In this document: one piece after another, positions 1-5,421 of the stretch
Layout: every line of letters starts with the position of its first letter
How positions within the stretch are numbered: position 1 is the first letter of the stretch
Translations under genes and position numbers: made by a program
Notes under the pieces: model-generated
The model's database searches: none
Told to the model about the DNA's origin: nothing
What the model saw: the letters and a program-made list of their open reading frames with translations, nothing else
Source: an uncultured Clostridia bacterium
Lineage (GTDB): Bacteria > Bacillota > Clostridia > Christensenellales > UBA1242
Assembly (NCBI GenBank): GCA_947631485.1
Contig: CANRLJ010000055.1
Location: 1-5,421, forward strand
Reading direction: 5' to 3'
DNA: 5,421 bases

Positions 1-143
1 AATATGAGTGCTTGGGCGTTGTTTCGGAGGTTTTTGATGTAGTGTTCGGAAAAAACAAGCGTCTTTAAAAAATAATAAATGGTTGGCCGTTTGAGATGGT
101 CAACTTTTTCGACAATCAATTTTTCATATCCATCAGTTTTCAT
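1..143 (-). CDS. Partial CDS, possible RluA-family pseudouridine synthase N-terminus
   Basis: An open frame runs leftwards from an ATG at 143-141 and leaves the window after 47 codons. It begins MKTDGYEKLI and contains YYFLKTLVFSEHYIKNLR at about residues 23-40. This spacing (a short beta start, then a 'FL...L.fS...I..LR' helix pair) recalls the S4-like N-terminal region of RluA-type rRNA/tRNA pseudouridine synthases, enzymes that isomerise uridine in RNA. The catalytic domain, with its HRLD-type aspartate motif, would lie outside the window, so the family call cannot be confirmed. An in-frame TAA lies just upstream of the ATG, which limits the start to this codon or a later one. No ribosome binding site is seen at normal spacing; a GGAG at 175-172 is too far away. 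The gene is divergent from pheS. It could also be another S4-domain protein or an unrelated hypothetical protein. Confidence 0.4.
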   Translation of the reverse strand, partial: MKTDGYEKLIVEKVDHLKRPTIYYFLKTLVFSEHYIKNLRNNAQALI

Positions 144-149
144 GCAAAA

Positions 150-178
150 ATTTTATCACATTTGGGCAAAACTCCAAA
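150..178 (-). promoter_or_regulatory. Possible minus-strand extended -10 promoter for the left-edge gene
   Basis: Read on the minus strand, positions 158-150 spell TGATAAAAT, an extended -10 (TG-n-TAAAAT). Only a weak -35 is seen about 17 bases upstream (TTTGGA, around 178-173). Initiation about seven bases beyond the -10 would fall at or next to the A of the ATG at 143, implying a leaderless or nearly leaderless mRNA. The same TGATAAAATTT string occurs in the plus-strand promoter at 217-227, facing the other way. Confidence 0.35.
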
Positions 179-195
179 ATCTTTTATAAAAAATG

Positions 196-225
196 TTGAC
201 AAGGTTTAAAGTTATATGATAAAAT
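196..225 (+). promoter_or_regulatory. Promoter of the pheS T-box transcript
   Basis: A perfect -35 hexamer TTGACA lies at 196-201. An 18-bp spacer separates it from TAAAAT at 220-225, which matches the consensus -10 at five of six positions and carries an upstream TG (217-218) as in extended -10 promoters. Transcription should begin near 231-233, just before the first T-box stem, giving a leader of about 250 nt. This is a housekeeping sigma-A/sigma-70 type promoter; no operator is evident beside it. Confidence 0.8.
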
Positions 226-412
226 TTGCTCATAAAATGGCGTTTGCAGAAAAGAGAGTAAGTTTTTTGGCTTCACACAGAGAACCCAAGATTGCTGAGA
301 ATTGGGCTGAAACAAAAACCGAAGTTCACTTTTTGAGCCGCATCTTGAACGGAGTAGGGATGACGTTGACTTGCGTAAAAAGTCTTAATGAGGCGCATAT
401 TTATGCGCGAAG

Positions 413-444
413 TTAGGTGGTACCACGATTTGCAATCGTCCTAA
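413..444 (+). promoter_or_regulatory. T-box antiterminator with UGGU bulge
   Basis: TTAGG (413-417) pairs with CCTAA (440-444), and ACGATT (425-430) pairs with AATCGT (434-439) around a TGC loop. Between them lies the unpaired TGGTACC segment (418-424), the conserved T-box bulge. The variable fourth base of TGGN is T (421), which would pair with an A discriminator base of the tRNA acceptor end (ACCA). This agrees with the A73 usual in bacterial tRNA-Phe and with the UUC specifier. The 3' arm (434-441) is shared with the terminator, so the two folds exclude each other. Confidence 0.93.
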
Positions 445-462
445 TGTTGGGGGCGATTTTTT
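434..462 (+). terminator. T-box intrinsic terminator (attenuator)
   Basis: AATCGTCC (434-441) pairs with GGGCGATT (451-458) across a 9-nt loop. The eight pairs include one G-T, and the stem runs into six T residues (457-462). It forms when tRNA-Phe is charged and cannot stabilise the antiterminator, ending transcription about 20 nt before the pheS start codon. Confidence 0.92.
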
Positions 463-481
463 GTTGCCCAAAAGGAGAGTT

Positions 482-1501
482 ATGAAGGAAAAGCTTGAAC
501 AGATTTTGAAAAATGGCTTGCAAGAAACCGAAAATGCCAAAGATTTGAAAACTTTGGATGATGTTCGTGTCAAATATTTGGGAAAAACAGGTGAATTGAC
601 CCAAATTTTGAGGGGTATGAAAGACATTGCGCCAGAGGACAGAAAAGAGGTTGGAATTGTTGCAAACAAAGTCAGAGAGGCTTTGGAGACGGCTCTTTCT
701 GAAAAACTTGCCCGTCTTGAAGAAGAAAAATTGCAGGCAGACATGGAAAAGGAAAAAGTGGACATCACCGAGCCTGGAAAAGGCACAAAAAGGGGTGCGC
801 TGCATCCTCTTTCGCGCTTTAACAACAAGTTTATAGAAATTTGCGTTGAAATGGGCTTCACGGTTATTCAAGGCCCAGAGATTGAGACGGATTATTACAA
901 TTTTGAGGCTTTAAATGTTCCTAAAAACCATCCTGCAAGAGATATGCAAGACAGTTTTTACATCACCGACAACATCCTGATGCGAACTCAAACATCAAAC
1001 ATGCAAATCAGGGCAATGGAAAAGATGAAGCCACCTTTCAAAGTTGTTTGTCCGGGAAGAGTGTATAGAAACGACAGCGACAGTTCCCACTCTCCAATTT
1101 TCAATCAGTTTGAGGCGCTTGTGATTGACGAAAATGTCGGACTGAAGGACCTTATGATGATGATTAAGGAAATTTTGAAGAGACTTTTTGGTGACAACAT
1201 AAAAATAAGGGTCAGACCATCATACTTCCCTTTCACCGAGCCAAGCATCGAAATTGATGCCACATGCCAAATGTGTGGAGGTAAGGGGTGTAATCTTTGC
1301 AAGGGCACAGGCTTTTCAGAATTTTTTGCGGCAGGAGTTGTCAATCCAAAAGTTTTGGAGATGGCAGGAATTGACAGCAAAAAATACAGCGGTTTTGCTT
1401 TTGGACCTGGCATTGACAGGAGCGTTATGGTTACAAACAAAATTCCAAACATCAAATATTTGTTTAGAAACGACATGAGATTCTTAAAACAAATGAGATG
1501 A
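482..1501 (+). CDS. pheS: Phenylalanyl-tRNA synthetase alpha subunit
   Basis: This is the catalytic subunit of the cytoplasmic alpha2beta2 enzyme that charges tRNA-Phe with phenylalanine using ATP. The product is 339 residues, a normal length for bacterial PheS. Residues 1-95 are the charged, helical tRNA-binding coiled-coil arm. The class II core follows: GPEIETDYYNFEALN (131-145) and HPARDMQDSFY (150-160) around motif 1, LMRTQTSNMQIR (166-177), motif 2 with GRVYRND (192-198) and HSPIFNQFE (203-211), and RPSYFPFTEPS (245-255). A Cys cluster, CxxC-x4-CxxC (262-273), is of the kind seen in many Bacillota PheS. Motif 3 is GFAFGPGIDR (304-313), and the protein ends NDMRFLKQMR. The ATG at 482 is chosen because AAAGGAG (471-477) lies just before it; the in-frame TTG at 461 sits in the terminator T-run. 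Odd points: motif 3 reads GPGIDR-S where GMGxER-hydrophobic is usual, and the normally conserved GWxExLGxGMVHP segment reads GFSEFFAAGVVNP (277-289). It is controlled by the T-box leader and followed by pheT after 83 bp. Confidence 0.98.
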   Translation: MKEKLEQILKNGLQETENAKDLKTLDDVRVKYLGKTGELTQILRGMKDIAPEDRKEVGIVANKVREALETALSEKLARLEEEKLQADMEKEKVDITEPGKGTKRGALHPLSRFNNKFIEICVEMGFTVIQGPEIETDYYNFEALNVPKNHPARDMQDSFYITDNILMRTQTSNMQIRAMEKMKPPFKVVCPGRVYRNDSDSSHSPIFNQFEALVIDENVGLKDLMMMIKEILKRLFGDNIKIRVRPSYFPFTEPSIEIDATCQMCGGKGCNLCKGTGFSEFFAAGVVNPKVLEMAGIDSKKYSGFAFGPGIDRSVMVTNKIPNIKYLFRNDMRFLKQMR

Positions 1502-1514
1502 TAATATCAAAATG

Positions 1515-1557
1515 TTGATGTAGTATGCATGCATAATACACCAAATATTGTGTATTA
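1515..1557 (+). repeat. Intercistronic repeat element, copy 1 (pheS-pheT gap)
   Basis: This segment matches 3998-4040 at 37 of 43 positions without gaps. Within it, 1525-1557 matches at 30 of 33, including the identical 12-mer CACCAAATATTG (1539-1550). It starts 13 bases after the pheS stop and ends 10 bases before the purine-rich pheT ribosome binding site. One possible fold pairs TGTAGTAT (1519-1526) with ATAATACA (1533-1540) around a GCATGC loop, with one G-A mismatch. It overlaps a second, stronger hairpin listed separately. There is no T-run, so it is not an obvious intrinsic terminator, and no promoter at good spacing is seen in it. I do not recognise it as a named element. Confidence 0.85.
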
Positions 1558-1561
1558 TGCA
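1530..1561 (+). repeat. Perfect 12-bp inverted repeat before pheT
   Basis: TGCATAATACAC (1530-1541) is perfectly complementary to GTGTATTATGCA (1550-1561) across the 8-nt loop CAAATATT. As RNA this gives a 12-bp stem ending 6 bases before the purine-rich pheT Shine-Dalgarno tract (AAAGAGGAG, 1568-1576), which stays unpaired. No U-tract follows. It might protect the mRNA, act as a processing site, or bind a protein as a DNA palindrome; the sequence does not decide. The matching positions at 4013-4044 pair poorly, with five of twelve mismatched, so this stem is not conserved between the two repeat copies. Confidence 0.85.
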
Positions 1562-1584
1562 ACAATCAAAGAGGAGAATATAAT

Positions 1585-3993
1585 ATGAAAGTTTCTTATA
1601 ATTGGTTGAAAGATTTTGTTGATTTGGATGTTTCTGCAAAGGAAGTTGCAGACAAATTGACTGTGTCTGGGCTTGAAGTTGAGGATTTGATTTATCAAAA
1701 TGAACATCTGCATGATGTTTATGTCAGCAAAATCCAAAAGATAGAAAAGCACACAGAGGCAGACAGACTTGTGGTGTGCAAGGTTGATGTTGGCTTTAAG
1801 ACAGTGCAGATTATCACATCCGCAACAAATGTATTTGAAGGTGCAACTGTGCCTGTTGCTTTGGATGGCGCCGATTTGTGCAATGGCGTTCAGATTAAGC
1901 CTACAAATTTCAGGGGTGTGCCAAGTGAAGGCATGTTCTGTTCTGGTGAGGAATTGGGCATCGATGAAAACTATTTCGAGGGGGCTGGCATAAATGGAAT
2001 TCTGATTTTGCCAAACGATTTTAAGCCGGGCACAAAGATTGAGGATGCCCTCATGCTTAATGATGTTGTGCTTGACATAAACGTCACTCCAAACCGACCT
2101 GATTGCAACAGCGTTGTGGGCATTGCGCATGAGTTGTGTGCGATGTATGACAAGCAGTTCAAAGATTTTGATGTGTCTTATAAAACTGTTGGTGACGATG
2201 TGAAAAAATACATCTCTGTTGATGTTGCCACTGCAAATTGCCCTCGCTATATGGCGGCTTTTGTGAAGAACATAAAACTTGAACGCTCTCCACTTTGGCT
2301 TAGAAGCAGGTTGTTTGCTGTGGGAATAAAGCCTATAAACACCATGGTGGACATAACAAATTATGTTCTCATCGAACAAGGGCAGCCAATGCACGCCTTT
2401 GACTATCGCTTCTTGGAAGGGAAGAAAATTGAAGTCAGACAAGCCAGAAAAGGCGAGAAAGTTGCCGTTCTCAACGGAAACACCTATGATTTGGACGAAG
2501 ATGTCATGGTTATTGCTGACGCAAAGAAGCCTGTTGTTATTGCTGGCGTTATTGGTGGGGTGAACAGTGCCATAGAGAAAGACACAACCGAAAGTGTCTT
2601 TGAGTGTGCCGTCTTTGATTTGAAGAGCGTCAGACTGACTGCCAAAAAGTTTGGGCTTAGAACGGACAGTTCTGCAAGATATGAAAAGGGTGTGAATATA
2701 AATTCTCCTACACTTGCACTGAGACGCGCTTTGCATTTGGTCAACCAACTTGACTGCGGGCAGATTGTGGATGGGCTTATTGACAAGTGCAGTCAGCCTC
2801 TTGGAGAGGTGAAAACTGTCAAGGGGTCATACTCCAAAATATGCAAGATTTTGGGCGTTGAGATTTCCAAAGAAAAGATGCTTCAAATTTTAAATGGCCT
2901 TGGAATTAAGACGACGATAAACGGCGACCAGCTTGTTTGTCAGCCACCAATTTTGCGTGAGGACATCCAAAATGACAACGATTTGGCGGAGGAAATCATC
3001 AGAATATATGGTTATGATGTTTACAACAACATTGAGGGAGGGCTTTTTGAAAATTCATCCATAACAATCGGTGAATATGAGCCAAGACTGGTTTTTGAAA
3101 ACAACTTGAAGAATATCATGGTTGATGAAGGGTTTTATGAAACGCTGAACTATTCTTTATACACGGCGCAGGCGTGTGATAAATTGCTCTTGGGCAAAGA
3201 CGACGAAAGAAGAAAGGTGATTAAGATTGCAAATCCAATCAGCGAGGACATGTCAACAGCCAGAACAGTTATGGCACATGCTTTGCTTTTGGATGTTGCC
3301 TACAACTTGTCAGTTGGAAATAAAGAACTCAGACTGTTTGAAGTTGGCAGAGTCTATCAGCCAAAAGAACTTCCTCTGACCGAACTGCCAGAAGAACACA
3401 ACAGGTTGTCGTTTGCGGTTTGTGAGACGGGGTATGATTTCTTCAATTTGAAAGCCGTAGTTGAGAATTTGCTTGTTGGAACATCTTTAAAATACAAACT
3501 TGAACGCTCGAAAGAGCCATATCTTCACAGTGGCGTGAGTGCTGACATAGTGGCTGAGGATGGAAAAGTTGTGGGCTGGTTTGGAAAAATTCACAAAAAT
3601 GTTTTAAAGAACTATGAAATTTCACAAGATGTTTATTATGGCGAACTTGACACCGACTATTTGTCCTCTCTTCCAGAAAAGAAGTATGAGACAAAAGAAA
3701 TTTCCAAATTTCCGCCTGTTGAAAGAGATATCGCCGTTGTTGTTGATGAAAAAGTCAGCAATGCAGAACTTGTGTCGGCGATTAGGTCGGCATGTGGAAA
3801 ATTGTTCTTTGATGTCAGCCTGTTTGATGTTTATAGGAGCAGTGCTTTGGGCGAAGGCAAAAAGAGTATGGCATACAAGATTGTGTTCATGAGCGAGGAC
3901 AAAACGCTGACCGGCGATGAGATTAACAATTTGACAAACAAAGTGCTTAAAAGCCTGGCATTTAGATATGGCGCAGAATTGAGGAGCATTTGA
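1585..3993 (+). CDS. pheT: Phenylalanyl-tRNA synthetase beta subunit
   Basis: This is the non-catalytic large subunit of phenylalanyl-tRNA synthetase, which binds tRNA-Phe and edits mischarged Tyr-tRNA-Phe. At 802 residues it is full length. Domains in order: an N-terminal start (MKVSYNWLKDFVDL); an EMAP/tRNA-binding OB fold at about 40-150; the bridging motif VTPNRPDCNSVVGIAHEL (167-184); a B3/B4 editing domain at about 210-385, with KPINTMVDITNYV (249-261), GQPMHAFD (266-273), GVIGG (321-325) and LRTDSSARYEKGV (358-370); a B5 domain at about 405-480, ending LAEEIIRIYGYD (467-478); a degenerate synthetase-like core at about 500-690, with NPISEDMS (550-557) and LRLFEVGRVYQP (582-593); and a C-terminal FDX-ACB anticodon-binding domain starting FPPVERDIAVVV (709-720) and ending GAELRSI. 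The ATG at 1585 follows AAAGAGGAG (1568-1576) at good spacing. No frameshift or missing domain is seen. The 83-bp gap from pheS holds the first repeat copy and no terminator. Confidence 0.98.
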   Translation: MKVSYNWLKDFVDLDVSAKEVADKLTVSGLEVEDLIYQNEHLHDVYVSKIQKIEKHTEADRLVVCKVDVGFKTVQIITSATNVFEGATVPVALDGADLCNGVQIKPTNFRGVPSEGMFCSGEELGIDENYFEGAGINGILILPNDFKPGTKIEDALMLNDVVLDINVTPNRPDCNSVVGIAHELCAMYDKQFKDFDVSYKTVGDDVKKYISVDVATANCPRYMAAFVKNIKLERSPLWLRSRLFAVGIKPINTMVDITNYVLIEQGQPMHAFDYRFLEGKKIEVRQARKGEKVAVLNGNTYDLDEDVMVIADAKKPVVIAGVIGGVNSAIEKDTTESVFECAVFDLKSVRLTAKKFGLRTDSSARYEKGVNINSPTLALRRALHLVNQLDCGQIVDGLIDKCSQPLGEVKTVKGSYSKICKILGVEISKEKMLQILNGLGIKTTINGDQLVCQPPILREDIQNDNDLAEEIIRIYGYDVYNNIEGGLFENSSITIGEYEPRLVFENNLKNIMVDEGFYETLNYSLYTAQACDKLLLGKDDERRKVIKIANPISEDMSTARTVMAHALLLDVAYNLSVGNKELRLFEVGRVYQPKELPLTELPEEHNRLSFAVCETGYDFFNLKAVVENLLVGTSLKYKLERSKEPYLHSGVSADIVAEDGKVVGWFGKIHKNVLKNYEISQDVYYGELDTDYLSSLPEKKYETKEISKFPPVERDIAVVVDEKVSNAELVSAIRSACGKLFFDVSLFDVYRSSALGEGKKSMAYKIVFMSEDKTLTGDEINNLTNKVLKSLAFRYGAELRSI

Positions 3994-3997
3994 TATA

Positions 3998-4040
3998 TTG
4001 TTGTGTTATGCATGAATAACACACCAAATATTGCGTATTA
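3998..4040 (+). repeat. Intercistronic repeat element, copy 2 (pheT-desulfurase gap)
   Basis: This is the partner of the element at 1515-1557. It begins 4 bases after the pheT stop and ends just before the AGAGGGG ribosome binding site of the desulfurase gene. Here TGTGTTAT (4002-4009) pairs perfectly with ATAACACA (4016-4023) around a GCATGA loop. Compared with copy 1, the pair A1522-T1537 becomes G4005-C4020, a compensatory change, and the G-A mismatch 1523/1536 becomes T-A. The downstream 12-bp stem of copy 1 is broken here. The conserved CACCAAATATTG lies at 4022-4033. No T-run follows, so it is not a clear terminator. Confidence 0.85.
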
Positions 4041-4054
4041 CAGAGGGGTTTGAT

Positions 4055-5173
4055 ATGATTTATCTTGACAATGCCGGAACGACAAAGATGTTTGAAGAGT
4101 GCCTTCAAGTGCACAAAGAGTTTTCATGTCAAAATTTTTATAATCCCTCAGCGGCAACCAAGGTGGCGTCAGAACTTTCGAAGAAGTTGTCAGAAACTGA
4201 AAGATTTTTTTTGGAGAGGCTGGGGGCAAAAGTTGGAAATGTCCTTTTCACCGGCTGTGCGACAGAAAGCAACAACATGGCAATAAAGGGAAGTTTGAGG
4301 ACGGGGAATTATGAATATGTATTCTCTTGCGGAGAGCATCCGTCCGTTTTTAATGTGGCAAAAAGGCTTGAACTTGACGGAAAAATCGTGCATTTTGTTC
4401 CGTTGCAGCCAGATGGAAGGCTGAATATTGACGATTTGGAGTCTGTTTTAAATGAAAAGACCAGACTGATTTCGATTATTCATGTGAACAACGAGACCGG
4501 GGCGATAAACGACTTAAAGGCAATTTCAAAACTGAAAGACAAACTTTGCCCAAGAGCCGTCTTGCATGTTGACGGTGTGCAAGCGTTTATGAAAATTCCT
4601 TTTTCGCTGAGGGAGACTTCTGTTGATTTGTATTCTTTTAGCGCTCACAAAATTCATGGGCCAAAGGGAGTGGCAGGACTTTATGTTAAAAACAAAGACT
4701 CGTTGAAAGAGTTGCTTCAGGGTGGAGGTCAGCAGTATGGCTTGCGTTCTGGCACTGAAAATGTTTCTGGAATCATGCAGTTTAGAAAGGCTGTGGAAGT
4801 GATTGATGTCAAAGAAAACCTTCAACATGTTGAGGCTTTGAAACATTTGTTTAATGACGGGTTGCGTCAAGATGGCATAAAGATTTTGGATTTTAACGGC
4901 TCACCATACATAGAGTGTCTGCGATTTGAAGGCGTTAAAGGTGAAACAATGCTGCACGCTCTTGAACAAAATGGGGTTATCGTTGGGCTTGGAAGTGCCT
5001 GTTCGTCTAAAAAGGCGGGAAACCGAATCCTTGAAGAGATTGGTTTTTCCAAAGATGAGATAATTTCGACAGTTCGTGTGAGTTTTAATGCATATCAAAG
5101 TGAAGAGGAAATCAAAAGAGCTGCAAGCATAATTGTTGAAACTTACAAAGAAATAAAGGCAAAGGTGTCGTAA
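4055..5173 (+). CDS. Cysteine desulfurase, NifS/IscS-type, paired with thiI
   Basis: This PLP-dependent class V aminotransferase-fold enzyme would convert cysteine to alanine and hold the sulfur as a persulfide. The 372-residue product starts MIYLDNAGTT, the usual family opening. Visible active-site parts are TGCATESNN (66-74, PLP phosphate loop), His95 (cofactor stacking), HVNNETG with Asn146, HVDGVQ with Asp173 and Gln176, SFSAHK with Schiff-base Lys199, RSGTEN (231-236), the catalytic Cys316 in GLGSACSS (311-318), and substrate Arg341. Gly67-Cys68 stands where the family usually has SG. The next gene is thiI, overlapping by one base, so ThiI is the likely sulfur acceptor; Bacillus nifZ-thiI is a comparable pair. 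General Fe-S assembly is possible, but no scaffold gene is present. The start is ATG 4055 with AGAGGGG (4042-4048); the upstream in-frame TTG at 4031 lies inside the repeat element. The gap to pheT is 61 bp with no terminator. Confidence 0.93.
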   Translation: MIYLDNAGTTKMFEECLQVHKEFSCQNFYNPSAATKVASELSKKLSETERFFLERLGAKVGNVLFTGCATESNNMAIKGSLRTGNYEYVFSCGEHPSVFNVAKRLELDGKIVHFVPLQPDGRLNIDDLESVLNEKTRLISIIHVNNETGAINDLKAISKLKDKLCPRAVLHVDGVQAFMKIPFSLRETSVDLYSFSAHKIHGPKGVAGLYVKNKDSLKELLQGGGQQYGLRSGTENVSGIMQFRKAVEVIDVKENLQHVEALKHLFNDGLRQDGIKILDFNGSPYIECLRFEGVKGETMLHALEQNGVIVGLGSACSSKKAGNRILEEIGFSKDEIISTVRVSFNAYQSEEEIKRAASIIVETYKEIKAKVS

Positions 5174-5421
5174 TGAAAAGAGTTTTGTTGTTGAAATTTG
5201 GAGAACTTTTTTTGAAAGGCAAAAATCGTCATGATTTTATAAACCTTTTAAAAAGCAACATTTTAAAGAAACTTGAAAGTTTTAGATGTCGTTTGCAAGA
5301 AACGCAGGGTAGACTTGTGGTTTCTGACTATGACCCAGATTTTGAAGGGGAAATCATCGACAGATTGCAAGCGGTGTCTGGGCTTATTGGCGTGGCGGTT
5401 GCGGTTGAGTTTGACACAGAC
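5173..5421 (+). CDS. thiI: tRNA 4-thiouridine synthase ThiI, N-terminal part (runs off window)
   Basis: The frame opens at ATG 5173, overlapping the desulfurase stop by one base (TAATG), with AAAGGTG (5161-5167) as ribosome binding site. It stays open for 83 codons to the right edge. The start MKRVLLLKFGELFLKGKNRH is the classic ThiI N-terminus (L-x-R/K-x-GE-LFLKGKNR-x-x-F), followed by a segment ending in GRLVV (46-50) that matches the N-terminal ferredoxin-like domain leading into THUMP. ThiI adenylates U8 of tRNA and inserts sulfur received from a cysteine desulfurase; in some bacteria it also serves thiamine thiazole synthesis. The PP-loop ATPase domain, and any C-terminal rhodanese domain, lie beyond the window. 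The overlap indicates translational coupling to the desulfurase. Confidence 0.93.
   Translation, partial: MKRVLLLKFGELFLKGKNRHDFINLLKSNILKKLESFRCRLQETQGRLVVSDYDPDFEGEIIDRLQAVSGLIGVAVAVEFDTD

Larger units (their letters stand above)
246..462 (+). promoter_or_regulatory. T-box riboswitch (tRNA-Phe sensing), transcription attenuator for pheST
   Basis: All parts of a canonical T-box can be traced. Stem I is closed by AAAAG (250-254) with CTTTT (329-333), below which lie GA bases (248-249 and 335-336) typical of the kink-turn. The specifier loop has AGTA (257-260) opposite GAA (321-323), an S-turn, and the specifier codon TTC at 325-327, a phenylalanine codon, followed by A. The distal arm pairs CCCAA (285-289) with TTGGG (302-306), with conserved-looking AGAGA and GCTGAGA loop segments. 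Stem II pairs CATCTT (341-346) with GGGATG (357-362) and contains a second GAA/AGTA S-turn. A stem IIA/B pseudoknot interleaves ACGT (363-366)/GCGT (373-376) with GACTT (368-372)/AAGTC (380-384). Stem III is GCGCAT (393-398) with ATGCGC (403-408). The antiterminator and terminator follow and are listed separately. In this RNA class, uncharged tRNA pairs its anticodon with the specifier and its NCCA end with the antiterminator bulge, allowing readthrough into the synthetase genes. Confidence 0.96.

Noticed and set aside
216..416. A 66-codon plus-strand open frame, possible leader peptide
   Set aside because: It starts inside the promoter -10 region, before the expected transcription start, and coincides with T-box stems I-III, which explain the sequence. 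It has no ribosome binding site and no run of Phe codons.
461..481. Upstream TTG start that would extend PheS by seven residues
   Set aside because: The TTG sits in the terminator T-run with no ribosome binding site before it, while ATG 482 has AAAGGAG directly upstream and gives the usual PheS N-terminus.
385..871. Two minus-strand open frames of about 150 codons opposite the leader and 5' part of pheS
   Set aside because: They overlap each other and the T-box, and their translations are low-complexity Phe/Ser-rich strings typical of antisense reading of Lys/Glu-rich coding sequence.
1265..1300. CxxC-x4-CxxC cluster in PheS as a separate or inserted zinc domain
   Set aside because: The cluster is a known feature at this position in many bacterial PheS proteins, so it is part of the subunit and not an insertion.
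1530..1561. The perfect 12-bp inverted repeat as an intrinsic terminator between pheS and pheT
   Set aside because: The stem is A/T-rich and no T-run follows on either strand (AACAATC downstream, CATACTAC on the minus strand). Ending transcription here would also uncouple subunits needed in equal amounts.
1555..2748. A 397-codon open frame on the minus strand opposite pheT
   Set aside because: It lies entirely antisense to clearly conserved PheT sequence, its translation is rich in His, Cys, Asn and Ile with no recognisable domain, and it ends inside the intergenic hairpin. It is best explained as a by-product of pheT codon bias.
4031..4054. Upstream TTG start that would extend the desulfurase by eight residues
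   Set aside because: It falls in the repeat element and lacks a ribosome binding site. ATG 4055 follows AGAGGGG and gives the family-typical MIYLDNAGTT start.

Overview
The window looks like chromosomal DNA from a low-to-moderate G+C Gram-positive bacterium (Bacillota, most likely an uncultured Clostridia-like lineage). The reasons are a T-box attenuator ahead of pheS, strong purine-rich ribosome binding sites, a consensus housekeeping promoter, and a cysteine desulfurase gene placed directly before thiI, as is common in that phylum. The genes use the standard code, and TGA serves as a stop for both pheS and pheT. No rank below phylum can be assigned from this sequence.

Layout. The left edge (1-143, minus strand) carries the first 47 codons of a gene that resembles the N-terminus of an RluA-family pseudouridine synthase; this call is tentative. 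Divergent promoters lie between it and the pheS leader. The plus-strand promoter (TTGACA at 196-201, extended -10 ending at 225) drives a leader of about 250 nt. The leader folds as a complete phenylalanine T-box: stem I with a UUC specifier, stem II, a stem IIA/B pseudoknot, stem III, an antiterminator, and a competing intrinsic terminator. Four genes follow on the same strand: pheS (482-1501), pheT (1585-3993), a NifS/IscS-type cysteine desulfurase (4055-5173), and the start of thiI (5173 to the right edge, overlapping by one base).

How they work together. PheS and PheT form the alpha2beta2 phenylalanyl-tRNA synthetase. The T-box senses uncharged tRNA-Phe and lets transcription continue when charging is low. 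The desulfurase would supply persulfide sulfur to ThiI, which makes 4-thiouridine at tRNA position 8 and in some species also serves thiamine synthesis. No terminator is visible after pheT, so the T-box may also influence the tRNA-thiolation genes; this is inference.

The least explained signal is a 43-nt element present twice (1515-1557 and 3998-4040; 37 of 43 positions identical). Each copy fills the gap between a stop codon and the next ribosome binding site, once before pheT and once before the desulfurase gene. Both copies can form the same 8-bp hairpin, and one pair changes from A-T to G-C between copies. Copy 1 can instead form a perfect 12-bp hairpin that excludes the first.
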